The notes under the pieces were generated by a model. It was not told the DNA's origin. It saw nothing but the letters and a program-made list of their open reading frames with translations, and ran no database searches. From Eucommia ulmoides (Eukaryota > Streptophyta > Magnoliopsida > Garryales > Eucommiaceae), in NCBI GenBank assembly GCA_016647705.1, contig CM028330.1, positions 50,518,897-50,582,896 of the forward strand: a stretch of DNA of 64,000 nucleotides. The letters run 5' to 3'. This document shows positions 1 through 11,905 of the stretch, piece by piece. A program made the translations under genes and the position numbers. Position 1 is the stretch's first letter. The number at the start of each line of letters is the position of its first letter.

Positions 1-692
1 AATTTTTTTTAAAAAAAATATTTGGGGGGTCAATTGCCATTTTTAAATGCTAATTTAAGTTTTGGGTTTAAATTAAATTTTAAAAATTTAAGGGTGGTTG
101 TATGTATTTTTTATTCTCACTAGATGACACACAAAAAAAAATGGATAATGCTCAAAGGAAAAAAAAACACAAAAATGAAAACAAGGAAAAAGGCATAGCC
201 ATTTAGATTAAGTAGATTAAGACAACAAGACAACAAAACAAGACACAAAATAAATATACACAAAATAAATCAAGGTGGCATGGGAGGAATTGAAACACCA
301 AATCCCATAAAAATAATAATAATAAAATTAGGCAGTGGAAATTTGGTAATGCTCATATTTAATACTAATACTTAAAAGTGGAAGTAGAGAGAAAATTTTA
401 ATGAGGTCGGAGAAATAAACTTTCAAGCATTTTGGTGAATTCCTATTTTATTTTATTTTTTCTATTCTTAATTAATTATTACCTTCTCTTCCTAAGTTCT
501 TATATATATATAATTTTATTTTATTTTTATATATAAAGCATCCTTCAAGCCTTTTGGTGAAATTCCACAAAACATTTAAAAATAAAATAAAATCCACAAT
601 TACCTCCTCTTGCTAAATTCTTGTACTTCTTTTTTTTTTCTTTTTTTTTTTCCCCTAATAAACCTCTTTCAAGCCTTTTGATGAAACTCCAC

Positions 693-730
<38 letters not shown>
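693..730. repeat. AAT microsatellite
   Basis: About 12 copies of the triplet taa/aat run without interruption inside the AT-rich LTR. Simple repeat, no coding sense. Confidence 0.9.
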
Positions 731-1355
731 TAAAAAAATAAATAAAAAATAAATAAATCCACAATTATTTTAATTTCAAAAAACAATTATAATTTAAATT
801 TAAAAAAAATCCACAAACCAAATGTGTTTTAACCGAGTCAAACTATTACTAAATAAAATGTCATACGAAGACTTTACCAACAATTCAAAAAAATGTAACT
901 AAATTAAATAACTTATATATAAAGTGTAACTAAATTTCTAAACAACTTATATATGAAGTGTAACTAAATTTCATAAATAAAAATATTTAATTTTTAGAGT
1001 AATTTTAAATTTCAAAAATTCAGTAATAAGTACTCAAAAAATATAAAAATCATCATTTGATCCTAAAAATAATAAAAAAATATAATTGAAAATGTATTAG
1101 ATCAATCAATTTTATTTTTATTTTTCAGCATTAATATTTTTCATACTTTCATAAGGTAAATTAAATATAAAATTAAATGATCAATTGTCGTATGTGTATT
1201 ATTCAAATAAAAAAAATATATTAATATTATTTTTTCTAGACCCGCATATTATGAGGGTCTAAAACTAGTATGTGTTATTCTCTTCACCTAACCATTTTAT
1301 TTGCTCTCCTTTTTACTTCGGCAATTTGGCTCTCTTGGTAAGTCTCTCTCTCTCA

Positions 1356-1408
1356 TCATATATATATATATGTGTGTGTGTGGGGGGGGGGGGGGGGGGG
1401 GGGGAGGG
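1356..1408. repeat. TA/TG microsatellite followed by a poly-G tract
   Basis: A short TA run passes into TG repeats and then into more than 20 consecutive G (about 1382-1404). Such a run is prone to sequencing or assembly error in length and could form G-quadruplex structure. A TG tract also lies at the matching place of the related LTR (46048-46077), so the site is conserved although the G run is not. Confidence 0.85.
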
Positions 1409-1990
1409 GATTTTTGAAAGTATAGTGGATTGATATTTATAGATATATCAAATTTGAGAAAAAATTATAAATTTGATTAAAATGGTATTTTTAGTAGTTA
1501 TTCGACTATTAATATTGTTAATAGTTAGTTAATATTTTTCTCTCTAGTTAAATTATTAATGGATAAATTTTATAAATGTAACTATAATATTTTGGTTGTG
1601 AAATTAATATTGAGTTGAGAAAATAGAATGTTTAATTTTAATAATTTTCGTATAATTAAGGAAAGTTGAGAATAGGAAAAATTGCACGTAGTATCACGTA
1701 TTTCATTACATATTTGATTTATTTAAATAAATTTTTAGTTTAAGCTATGTCGTTATTAGGTTCACAGGCGACGCCGATTACGTTAGTATTCCGGCAGTAG
1801 CAAAATAGCAGTACAAATATCGAGATGAGTGTACTGTCTTCTAGGTAATTACCAAATTATATTTTCATATTAAATTGTAAAAAAGAAAAGATTTATTAAA
1901 ATTGACTATTTTATAACGTTAGATGGATCAAGTAAAAAGTGGATTGTGAAAAATGATTTTTACGATTATCCGACTATGCCATAATCTGGT

Positions 1991-2097
1991 CCTAACAGGA
2001 GGGCATGTCCTGTGAGATGTTGTTGGTCCTAACAGGCGGGCATGTCATGTAGGATGTTGTATTCTGACCTGATAAGAGGGAAAGTCCTGCAGGTGGT
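1991..2097 (+). repeat. Minisatellite, about 37-bp unit, three copies
   Basis: Three diverged units share the core TCCTAACAGG...GGGCATGTC. The related LTR carries the same core on the other strand at about 45400-45460, which is where the large non-coding element inserted. The unit is part of the LTR. Confidence 0.75.
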
Positions 2098-2830
2098 TGA
2101 TATCTGTTGTTGTTGTTGTTGACGATGATGATTATCATCATGATATGGTGGTTTATACCACGTGTTGACTCCTACCATTAGAGATATTAAATGACCCTGA
2201 CACTAATAGCAACCTTAAATTGTACAGTTATACAGGTTACGGTACCTTTATAACTCCCGATCATGAGGTGAAACGATCCTATGGCTAGTAAGGAAGTATA
2301 TTTATAGTATTTTATTATATAGAATTGATTTAATTGGCTGATTTATATTCAGTTGCTATATATTGTTGATATTTATGGATTTGATACTGTTAATTGTGGT
2401 TATATTTTGTTATGGAAAATATTATGGTAGTTATATCCTGTTTTGAGAAATGGATTTTGTTTAAATGCAATTGATCCATAAATTATTTTTATAGTATGAA
2501 GAAAGTACACAGATAAAATATTTGGTCTTAGGAACCTCAACTAGAAATGGGTCCACTACTGGCGTTAAATAGAATTAGGGAGTGATGTGACAGGTTGAGG
2601 CCTTTAGGACAAATATTGATCAAGAAGTGTCTGAATCTTGTAGTTTTCTATGGAATAGTTGATTATATACGATCATGGAATTTTGAGTTGGAAAAATATA
2701 TTAGTATTAATTGTATTAGAGTGGCACAGCCGAAGCATAGTGGTGGAATGGTTTATTTTTTGGGATCTATTTCTCCATGAAAATAAAAAGAAGAAACCGA
2801 GTGACGACTCTGGAAAATCGGGTCGTTACA

Positions 2831-3498
2831 CGAAACCCAAACTCAAAATCGCCGATTTTTTATTAACGGTTTTAAAACCGAACCGTTTAATTTATACGAA
2901 ATCAAAACCAAAACCGTGAAACTACAAAATCGTTTAAGGTTTTTAAATTTTATAAAAAACAAAACCAAAACCAAAATCGTGAAATGGCTAACTATTATTT
3001 TTTATATATAAACCAAAACATAACTGTAATATAAAACATAAACTCCAAAAACTAAATAAAACCACAAAACTATAAATTATTACAATAAATGTTTTAACTA
3101 TAATAAAATGAAATAAATAAAATTCACATGTATTCAAAAAAGGATAGATAATTGTCACAATACTAATTAAAGAGGGATGATAATTGAGAAGTTGACGATG
3201 AACAAATGATGAAAACCCTAACTCTATAACATGTATAAATACACACACACTAAGGGTTAAACTGTAAATAAATAAATAAAAAGTGAGATAATATATATAG
3301 TAAAATATATCTAAATTATCAGTTATACGGTCTAGTTATACAACTCGGTTTCACGGTTATTATCCCAAAATCTAAACTGCTTCAGTTTCCAATTTTAAAA
3401 CCAAAATCGCAACCAAAATCATTTAATTAGTTTCAAAATTGAACCGTTCGATTCGGTTTTGTTCGATTACCCGTCGGTTCGGGTTGAATTGCCATCCC
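2831..3498. mobile_element. Truncated hAT-like non-autonomous element
   Basis: The segment is full of AACCG/CGGTT motifs in both orientations and ends in TTGCCATCCCTG, resembling the CAGGG(A/G)TGGCAA-type terminal repeat of many plant hAT-derived MITEs. The matching left terminal repeat is absent; the segment abuts the LTR end at 2830, so the left side was probably lost. Two ORFs of 61-86 codons overlap this area; they have no recognisable motifs and are not called as genes. Confidence 0.45.
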
Positions 3499-3716
3499 TG
3501 TACGTGACGGCATTACTGTCCATTCTTTGCAAATAATATAAGGTCAAGAATTAAATACTAAACATTGTTTATGAATAGTTATTTCAAGAACAAAACTCGT
3601 TAATTTTCCAGAGTAACTCTTAATATAGGACAAATAATAATTTTTTTTTTTAAAGAATAAATTGGAATTAATATGGTTGGAAGGACGAATATATATGATA
3701 TCTTAAAGCAAAGTGA

Positions 3717-3720
<4 letters not shown>

Positions 3721-3754
<34 letters not shown>
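3721..3754. repeat. Poly-T tract (34 T)
   Basis: An uninterrupted run of 34 T. On the other strand it would be a poly-A tail, but no retroposon body is recognisable beside it. The surrounding stretch, 3499-4106, is AT-rich intergenic DNA in which I see no gene. Confidence 0.9.
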
Positions 3755-3757
<3 letters not shown>

Positions 3758-4094
3758 GCTCTTTGGTTAGGGAAAAAAATAAAAATAAAAATAAAAATTC
3801 ATTAATTTATTTTTTTACCTTCATATATTACAAAAATAAATTAAAAAGACTATTACCAAATGTTTAATTGTAATTTACTGTTTTTCAAAAAAAAAAAAAA
3901 AAATCTCCTTCATTTTTCTCTCAAATTGGTGTGGAAAAGAATTGCTTAGAAAATCATACATTTTTTTTTTCTTCTTATTTTTCTTATGGGGTGGGTATCT
4001 ATACGAATAAAAACTTTTATGAAATTGCATATTTGATCTATCAAATTTCACATTTATTTCAGTCCAAAAAATCTAAAACATTATTAATAAATTT

Positions 4095-4320
4095 AGATGG
4101 AAATGATTTGTGCACAACACGTGACCTTCTAATGGGTATATTTTCGTTATTTCATAATCCACTAAATCTAAGATATTTTTCCCTAACAATGATTAAGTAT
4201 TTTCTCTCTTATTCTTCAGACAAATCATTATTGAGAAAGGTTTGGAGAAAATGTTTTAGGTCTAAAGAATGATAAAATATCTATATTAGAAGGTCACATG
4301 TTAAGCACAACTCATTTTTC
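4095..4320. repeat. Foldback inverted repeat
   Basis: The arm at about 4107-4132 (containing ACGTGACCTTCTAAT) is repeated inverted at 4285-4311 (ATTAGAAGGTCACATG), with about 150 bases between and weaker pairing continuing outward and into the loop. It looks like a small foldback MITE. A 113-codon ORF across it (3931-4272) has no recognised domain and is probably chance. Confidence 0.6.
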
Positions 4321-4334
4321 ATTCAAAATTCTTA

Positions 4335-5159
4335 TGCTTCGTTTGTATATGGGATGATCATTCTGTTCCTATATTTGGAACATGAGATTAAAGTTCATTC
4401 TCATTATCAAAGATTTCCTAATCTCACAAAACATTATATTAATTAATTCGAAGATAAATTTGATATTAGTTAATTTTAATTACATGTGATTAGGTTTTAA
4501 TATTTCATTAGCCAAAAATAGAACAAACACTAACCAAATATTGGAATTTGAATGAAATTTAATAAAGTTTAATTAAATTACTATTTTATCCTTCAAAAAT
4601 ATAAATTAAATTACTATTTTATCCTTTTAATTTCTACAAATATCATTCTTTTTTTTTTTTTTTTCAATTTTTAGACTTCCCTTCCCCCTCCTTCGTTCCT
4701 ACACCATCTTCTATTTTCCTTCCTATACCTCCTTCCCTCTCCCTCTCATCTTCTAATTAACCCCCCAAGTACCTATGGTACCACCACTCCAACCCTCGCC
4801 CGTTAACACTACTGCCCACCCCCTGTCCATCGCCTCCCTCCTCCTCCTCTTCTACTTCTTCTTCTTCTCTCTCTCACTATATATATACCTCTTATTTAGA
4901 ATTTTGTTTGGTTTATGTTTGAATATTCTTTATTTAAAAAAAATTATATGCTTTTCAAGTGGAGACTTTTTTTGTACAAATACATTATATTCTTGATTTA
5001 TTCCTAACACTAATAAAATATTGGAATAAGAATTTTCAATCCAACACTATATCTAATACCTTTTGTCACCAAATATAGAAATGATAATGATCATTCAATT
5101 TTATTATTATACTAATTTTAATCCTGTTATTATTCCATTTTAGTATACCAAACGCAATA
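4335..5159. mobile_element. Candidate Tourist-like MITE with TTA duplication
   Basis: The left end TGCTTCGTTTGTATA and the right end TATACCAAACGCAATA are imperfect inverted repeats, each flanked by TTA (4332-4334 and 5160-5162). This is the 3-bp duplication typical of PIF/Harbinger elements. The interior has a pyrimidine-rich run (4655-4880) and no coding sense. The terminal match is short, so this is a moderate call. Confidence 0.5.
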
Positions 5160-5162
5160 TTA

Positions 5163-5734
5163 ACGTTTTTAATTTTGTGAGATTGAAAGAAATATAAAAT
5201 TTAAGTGACCAAAGGTACAACTAAGTTTTTGATCATAGAGAAGATGAGGAGGAAGAGATCTGCAAATTTAGAATGGGGCATCTAGGCCCATGGGGCTCCA
5301 TGATGATCTCATGTTTCTTATTAAACTCCGGTGCATTAAAACCCAGTGCGAAAACGTGCTGGGAAACGGCCCATTTTACGAGCCCATAAAATTATGTCGG
5401 TCGTTTCTTGTGCCTTTCGAATAATCATTGGAAAGGGAAGTAATAGTAGATGTTGATTCTCTCTGTTGACTTCAGTAAAAGTGCGTGGTGGTAGTGCCTT
5501 TTGCCGGCTGTAAATGCAGACCTTCATTTCAACAAAAGCTGCCCCACCTATATCCATCATTACCTTTAACTATGTTAAAACTTTCTTGTTGGTCCCTTAA
5601 CCATCATTTCTTGCACTTGATCAGTTGAACTATGAAATTAAATTGTTCAATTTCCATTTTTTTTAAAAAAAATTTGTCCGGCAAGAATGTTTTAAAATAC
5701 TTATAGTTTACCAAATGACACAACAATTGTGAAA
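5163..5734. other. Unassigned intergenic DNA
   Basis: About 570 bases between a MITE and the gypsy element. Positions 5240-5570 are less AT-rich than the surroundings and include a 74-codon ORF on the - strand (5336-5560) without a recognisable motif. It could be a gene fragment or old flanking DNA. I see no feature I can name. Confidence 0.4.
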
Positions 5735-5739
5735 CAATT

Positions 5740-6922
5740 TGATGAGGGTGGAGTTAGGACTGACAAAATAGATAACAGGTCGTGTAACATGTCGTTACAC
5801 GATAACTCGAAACACGCTAAGACCCAAATACGAATACGACATGATAAGCATATCGTGTCAGACTACCCAAACACAAATACGACACGAAAATTATCGTGTC
5901 AACACGACACGACACGATAATTTTTTGTGTTACACGATGACATGAAACCTATCAGGTAAATACGACACGATAAGACCTAATAAGTTTCCATTACACATTA
6001 ATCTACTCATTACACGTTAATGACCTGTTAACCTGTTAAGTTGACTAAATGAGTAGGGTTAGGAAAATGTGAACGTATATATTAGGTACTAAATTATAAT
6101 ATTTGATAATTTGGGGGTGTAAAAATAATTTATTAAATTAATGGGTAACCTATTAGATCTCAGGTTATCATGTAACCTGAATACACGAAATTCTTATCGT
6201 GTCTTATCATGTAACCTATTGGATTATCAGATTAACCTGATAACCTGCACTATTTCTTATCGGGTTATCAGGTTTGACACGATAACGACCCGATACCTGA
6301 TAAGCAAGACTTAGACCTGATAATTTCGTATCGGTCTCGTGTCGTGTTATCGTGTAAATACCTGTTTTGCCTGCCCTAGATAGAGTTCCCGCTTAGTGGC
6401 CCTCAAAGCATTAAGAGACACAACTCATGTGCATTGAGTATGTCCAACAGAGGAAGATAGATAACTGATGAATTGACTCATTGACAAAAAAAGAATAAAT
6501 TGAATCAACTAAATGGGCCTCATAAAAAACCGTCAAGCCTAATAGGGGATACCCATTAAAATAACTCAAAATGGACCCTATAAAGTCTGGGTTGGACAGA
6601 AATCAATCACGTTTAAGTGACTTATCCACAATGAACACTCGGTCCCAAATACAATAGTTAGGATAGCAAGGAAAAATGGAAAGTTATTTTCAACCAACTA
6701 CATGCTTGAAACACAAAACTTGGAAGCTCAACAGGTTAACAAAGGTATAAATAAGAAAGAAAATTCATAAGACAAACACAACAAAAACTCTCTTTACTCT
6801 TAGAACATATTAACTTATTCTCATGCCGAAAGTTCTTTGGTTGACACTGCACATGTGCTATTGTAAGACTTTGGTTGTTGTAGGCTATTAGGCGATAGGG
6901 AACGAATTTGTTATCTACATCA
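5740..6922 (+). repeat. 5' LTR of the Tat element, split by a hAT MITE
   Basis: Starts TGATGAGGG and ends CTACATCA. Positions 6381-6922 align by eye over their whole length with the 3' LTR at 20863-21389. The first 15 bases precede the hAT insertion. Without the insertion the LTR is about 550 bases, close to the 527 of the 3' copy. Confidence 0.9.
5755..6380. mobile_element. hAT-like MITE in the 5' LTR
   Basis: The left end AGGACTGACAAAATAG and the right end ACCTGTTTTGCCTGCCCTAG are imperfect terminal inverted repeats. The interior repeats TTATCGTGT and ACACGATAA many times in both orientations. Flanking octamers GTGGAGTT and ATAGAGTT agree at 6 of 8 positions, suiting an old hAT 8-bp duplication. 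It interrupts an LTR whose intact partner lies at 20863-21389, which confirms that it is an insertion. The 63-codon ORF at 5729-5920 only reads through these repeats. Confidence 0.8.
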
Positions 6923-6925
6923 TTT

Positions 6926-6943
6926 TGGCACCGTCTCTGGGGA
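6926..6943 (+). other. Primer binding site
   Basis: TGGCACCGTCTCTGGGGA begins three bases behind the 5' LTR. It resembles the TGGCGCCGT...GGGGA primer sites of Tat and Athila elements. The tRNA species cannot be settled without a tRNA set from the genome. Confidence 0.75.
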
Positions 6944-7003
6944 GTGTACGAGAAGGCATTTGTATATCTATGTTGCAGTTGATATCAAGACGAGTAGCAA
7001 AGA

Positions 7004-8924
7004 TATGGCGGTTGAGGACTACACATCCTTAACTCAGCAAGTTGGGGAGCTCAGGGCACTGATAGAGTAGTTGGTAGAGAACTAGATGAAACAGTCTAGG
7101 GTACTCTCACCAGGAGTACTGGGGAAGAAGAAAATTTCCCCAAAATTACCACCAAGGCCATCGCGAGCCATTCAATGGAGCAATAAAGACCATATCCCAA
7201 GGAGTAAGAAAACAATAAAACAATATGAATCTATTGCCTAACTAAAATAATTGAGGTACAATGGAACTAATCTTGAAGATCCTCTTTTGGATAGCTTGGA
7301 GGTTTTCTTGGGAGTAATCGAGTTGCCTTTCACCTCGTCCCTGATGGAATAACCTTTCCCTCATTAGTTTCGCCTTACAAATTTCAACAGGTATAATAGA
7401 AAGTCAAACCCAAATGATCACATGTGCTATTTGAGGCACGTGATAGTGTTCTACGTACGGTGTTGGAGATTTGATGCTCTGCAGAGTATTCACTACTACT
7501 CTTAAAGGTTTTATCTTAGAATGGTTCCATAGCTTCCCACCATGCTCAATTTTCTCTTTCCCAAAGCTTAGCTGATAATTCATCAACTGCTCCATAACTT
7601 GCTAGAGCCTGAGGCAAGGAGCATAGTATTTGTAGGCGCTCCGCTAGGATAAGGGGAAAACTTTGAGGTAATACATAACAAGTTTCAATGAGGAGCTCAC
7701 ATGCATTGAAGGTTGCTCTTCCAAGATTCATTGACAAAGTGCACCTCACTAAATATGACTGAGTTGATGGAGCATGCAAAGATGCATGTGAAGCTTGAAG
7801 ATGTCAGGATGACACATGAAGGTAGAACATCCAATAGGGATGCCTCTGAGTGGAGAGAAAAGGATCACGTGAAGAACAAATAGAGAACTTAGACTTTACA
7901 AATAATGGATTGAGAGATCCGATGTCAAGGTCAGGTCGTCACTCGAAACCTTCACTGTCGGGGCTAAAAATGCCGATTGTAAGGATCCTGCACGAAATCA
8001 AGTTATCCAAAAAGGTGATCTAGCCCATTCGGATCACTTCAAACTAGGGGTGAGTAGCTGGAAGGTTGGGGAAAAATCGCGGACCAAATTAATACTATGA
8101 GGGTCAGATTAGTTTTAATAGTGGACCGCTCAATAATGTGTGGTTGAGGCAGGCTGGTGTATGCAGGTTAACTAGTTTGAACCGTGGACTGCCCAATAGT
8201 ATGCGGATCGGGCCTATTTTTTGGTTGGGCTAATGAGAAGTATGGGTTGCCCAAGTATTTCGAGTTGGACCTCGAAATATTATAAATATTGCTAAAAAGA
8301 AAAATTATTACCTTACTAAAATTTGCAAACAATTGACTCAAAATTACAGTAACACAAGAACAATAAAAAACTACAATGTAATTTATAAATTTTCACAAAA
8401 AAAAATTACAAATATAAATAGTAAAGTCTAAACCTCCAAACTTAATAAATAGTAGGGTGGGTAGCGGGTGGGTTGGGATAGCTTGGGCCAAAACCGCTGA
8501 CCAAACTAATTCAATGCAGGTTGGGCAAGTTTGAAACGTGAACCGTCCAATAATACGCATGTTACTATGAATGATTTGTATTTCTGTATGGGTGTTGCGA
8601 TTTGGACGGGTTTGGCAACCCAACCCGCTGTACACCTCTACTTCAAACTTGAAACAAAAAGAAGTATTGTAACTTCCATAGAGATTATGAGGATGATACC
8701 AACAACCACAGGAACTGAAAATGGAAATTAACAGATTGTTGAAACAATGCCACCTCAGAGGATACCTCAAAGAGTAACCCAGAGAGAGAAAAATAGAGGT
8801 TGAGGACTGAGAAACTGATAAAGGAGACAAGAGGAGAGATGACGACCTGAGCAGGGTCAAAGATGTGATCTACATGATAAATAGTAGTACAATAATGATG
8901 TGAGAATCGAATTGTACTAAGAAA
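7004..8924 (+). pseudogene. gag remnant of the Tat element
   Basis: An ATG at 7004 opens a frame beginning MAVEDYTSLTQQVGELRALI, typical of the start of plant gypsy gag, but it meets a stop after 22 codons. Downstream, pieces of the gag region can be followed in changing frames to about 8920, interrupted by the hAT MITE at 8045-8640. Gag forms the virus-like particle in living copies. Multiple stops and shifts make this copy non-coding. ORFs of 60-155 codons on the - strand here are shadows. Confidence 0.7.
8045..8640. mobile_element. hAT MITE with perfect 8-bp duplication
   Basis: The element starts TAGGGGTG and ends CACCTCTA, and is flanked on both sides by CTTCAAAC (8037-8044 and 8641-8648). 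An 8-bp duplication with TAGGG-type ends identifies the hAT superfamily. It is 596 bases and non-coding, with internal motifs such as GGTTGGGC repeated. Confidence 0.92.
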
Positions 8925-9412
8925 ATGAGAATTCGAGAGACAGCACTGGAACGAAGCGCCAAGGAAGTGCTAGTAGTGGATCTTAGCATGGACCCACCCT
9001 TAACTTTCAATAACGATGATCTCAGAGGAATATCTCATCCACATGAGGACGTTCTCATAATCACTTTGTGGATTTCGAGGTTCCAAGTCAGACAAATCTT
9101 GATGGATACTGGGAGCTCAATAAATATTTGAGAAAACTCTGAAGCGAATAGGAGTCTCTAAGTACTACTCATATAGTGATGGTAGTATTCAAAGGAGAGT
9201 TAAGCTCGTTGAAAGGGAAAATCACCCTGTTAGTCATTATCGGCAATGACGGCGGATGGGTTATAAAAGCAACGAAATTTATGGTAATGACGTTTGCCTC
9301 TCCCTACAATGAAATTTTGGGACAACCTTGGCTCCACAAAATGAGAGTTTTCACATTGACATTGCACCAGTGCCTCAAGCAACCCGATGCCACTGGGGTT
9401 TCAATCATTTGA
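8925..9412 (+). pseudogene. Aspartic protease remnant of gag-pol
   Basis: The frame from 8925 ends in ILMDTGSSINI, containing the D-T/S-G active-site motif of retroviral-type aspartic proteases in the form common to gypsy elements. The second part (9176-9412) reads on with PYNEILGQPWLHKMR, the conserved end of the plant gypsy protease region. A frameshift and a stop near 9129 separate them. The protease would cut the gag-pol polyprotein; this copy cannot. Confidence 0.85.
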
Positions 9413-9589
9413 GGTGATCAGGCAGCCTCACAAGAGTGTCTTGTGGTTAATTGAAAGGGAAAAAAAGACCTAATGTCAACTATAGAATAGACATGATGAA
9501 ATGCATGCCTTAGACGAAGACGAGGAGGTGGATGATTTATTTTCAAGAGCACCTAAGCGTGCTCCAACTGGTGGAACAAATCAAGAGGG

Positions 9590-11905
9590 TGAGTTTTGGT
9601 CGATGAGAGAATAAGCTACAAATCAGGACAACACTAAATCTTTCAGAAAACAACAACTCGTCCCTTTACTTGAGCAAAATTTGGATGTCTTTTCTTGGGT
9701 GGCTAAGGATATGAAGGGAATTAAACCAGAAGTCGTCACGTATGGTGGCGGAATATTACGTCGCCACTTTCATCACAAGTGTACGGGTCAAGTTTTAGTA
9801 TAGATTATGAGAGTTAGGGTTATCAGGTCCACATGGATTGGTTGAGATTATTATTGAGTACCGTTATTATCATAACCTAACTTTATTTAGGCGATAAAAA
9901 AATGTAGTTTATAATTAATAAATACTAAATTAAAATACTAATTTATCTAATTAAACTATATTACTATATTGAGATATTTAAAGGAATGGATTATCTAGGG
10001 ATTAACTTCATTTATTTAAATGTGTTTGATCTCATTTGACTTACATTAATGATGTTCGACTTATCTGACAATCTCTGTATCGTAAACTCATTCACTCCCT
10101 CTCCCGAGTGACAAGTGAATGAATATGTGACTTCATGTTAATGCCGAAGTCTTCTTCTAGCGTTTTTTAGAACACATAGTCACATGAGTCTTGCCCCAAC
10201 GTCATTGATTGCATACTCTCTAACTCCCTTCCGAGTTATTAGATCGTTGCGTTGTGTTTAAACCCTAGTCCGAATCTGGGGTTACCTCTCCCAAGTGTCA
10301 AACCCCGATTTATCAATATACCTAAACAAGCATATAATAGAAATACAATCACGACAAACACAATCAAATAACAAAGAACAACTATTAACGAAACACCGAT
10401 TTCAAAATTACATATTCATAAATTATAGTAATCCCTAAACAATATCCGTTTAACTAACGACCATAACCATATATATAAAGATAAACGAGCTAAACATGCT
10501 CAAACCATAATCCAAAGTTAATAAATAAATAAAGAAACGAGAGAAACTAGCTGTAGTTCAAAGATTTGGCATTAAAACCGTTCCGAGATCGCTTCTCCTT
10601 TTTCGCCTTGTAATCTTTTCCTTCGGATTTGGTGGAGCATTTCCCAAAAATATCTCAATCATATTCTAACCCTAGGAGCTCTCTTATGGACGAAATAGAG
10701 GAAAATAGGAAGATATAAATCTAAATAAATATCTAAAGTGTGTGCATAGTCACTGCTGCGGCGATGGTTATGTTAGTTTGATCATAGCCTCGGCGGTGGA
10801 CTCAGCGGTGGAAGCAAGAGAACTCTCTGTTGTTTCACCGCCTCGACGGTGGGCTTCTAGCAACAAAATGGCCTTCTCTGCATATTGCTCTCCGCGGCGG
10901 TGGTCTGGACGTCCCAGCAGTAGGTTGCTTTTCAAAATATTACATCTATGCTTGTTTTTCTACAGTTCTTCTACCGTTCTTGATCTGGTTTGATCGTTTA
11001 TGATCCATTTTCATCTCTTTTCACCCCATACATCTGTTTTAATACAAAAAAAATAAAAATATATTAAAATATTATAATAACACTCGAAAACTAACAAGTT
11101 CGGTTTGAAAATAGATAGGTGAATTACACCTATCAATGTACCACCTAGAAATAGAAAAGTTTTCATCACTGAAAAGAAATAAATCATTAAAGTAGAGGTG
11201 AAACATCTACTTGGCATTGGGAACATTTGAGAAGTTACCTACACATATGGTTGGCCAATCCTGTGCTAGTAAAAAGATAAACATAAAGTGGAGGTTGTGC
11301 GTCAATTTCACAGATACGAACCCAACCTGCCCAAAAGATTATTATCTAATGCCAATGATAGATCAAATGGTGGATGAGGCGTTAGGGCATGAACTTCTCA
11401 GCTTAATGGATGCCTACTTAGGATATAACCAAATCAAGATGGAGTCTCAGGATGAAGAAGAAATGGAATTTATCACTCCATGAGGCACATACTGTTATAC
11501 AGTAACGCCATTTTGGTTGTGGAATAATGAAGCAACATACCAACACTTGGTCAATAGAATGTTTCAGGAACAAATCAGTGGTACGATGGTGGTCTACATA
11601 GATGGAATACTAATAAAAATCTCTAAGAAAGATGATCATTTAGCTCACCTGAAAGAAACTTTCAACATATTTCGAAAGTACAACATGAAGCTCAACTAGG
11701 ATAAATATACTTTCAAGGTCATCTTAGGTAAGTTCCTTGGATTTGTAGTAGATTGGCACGGTATCAAGGTTGATTTAGGACAGCTGGAGGCAATCCAGAA
11801 CATAAAGTCCCCCCCCAACTTCGGTCAGGGAAGTCCAAGTCCTCAATGGAAGGTTAGCAACATTAAATTTGTTCATTTCCAAATTCACTGATAGATGTTC
11901 TCTAT
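9590..11905 (+). pseudogene. Reverse transcriptase remnant, split by a solo LTR
   Basis: The start of the RT region (about 9655-9742) carries the DVFSW...DMKGI motif that precedes the palm in Tat-type elements. The solo LTR at 9743-11135 interrupts it. RT resumes at 11136, with KWRLCVNFTDTNPTCPKD, LLSLMDAYLGYNQI and ATYQHLVNRMF in order to about 11700. The catalytic box, normally Y-V/I-D-D, reads YIDG (codons 11595-11606), so the second aspartate is lost. Stops and a frameshift near 11227 also break it. Confidence 0.9.
9743..11135 (-). mobile_element. Athila-like solo LTR, first copy
   Basis: Read on the - strand it starts TGATAGGTGTAATTCACC and ends CGCCACCA. It is bordered by ACGTA (9738-9742) and ATGTA (11136-11140), a 5-bp duplication with one change. 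The - strand end contains CTATACTAAAACTTGACC, which matches the end of the copy at 60576-62257. The host RT reading resumes directly behind it. It is 1393 bases with no coding capacity. Athila-like is my family guess, from the end sequence. Confidence 0.85.

Larger units (their letters stand above)
1..2830 (+). mobile_element. Long LTR of a TGTAAG...TTACA family, 5' end outside window
   Basis: The first 120 bases match, by eye, the reverse complement of the region just inside the end of the LTRs at 35929-37977 and 43412-45394. Positions about 1400-2600 match the reverse complement of the solo LTR flanks at 45400-46000 and 35380-35928. The block ends in GGGTCGTTACA at 2830, like the GATCGTTACA end of the other copies read on the - strand. 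No primer binding site follows, so this is a 3' LTR or a solo LTR. No protein-coding sequence was seen. The left boundary and its target duplication are off the window. Confidence 0.7.

Noticed and set aside
3931..4272. 113-codon ORF
   Set aside because: It crosses a foldback repeat, is F/Y/S-rich and shows no known motif.
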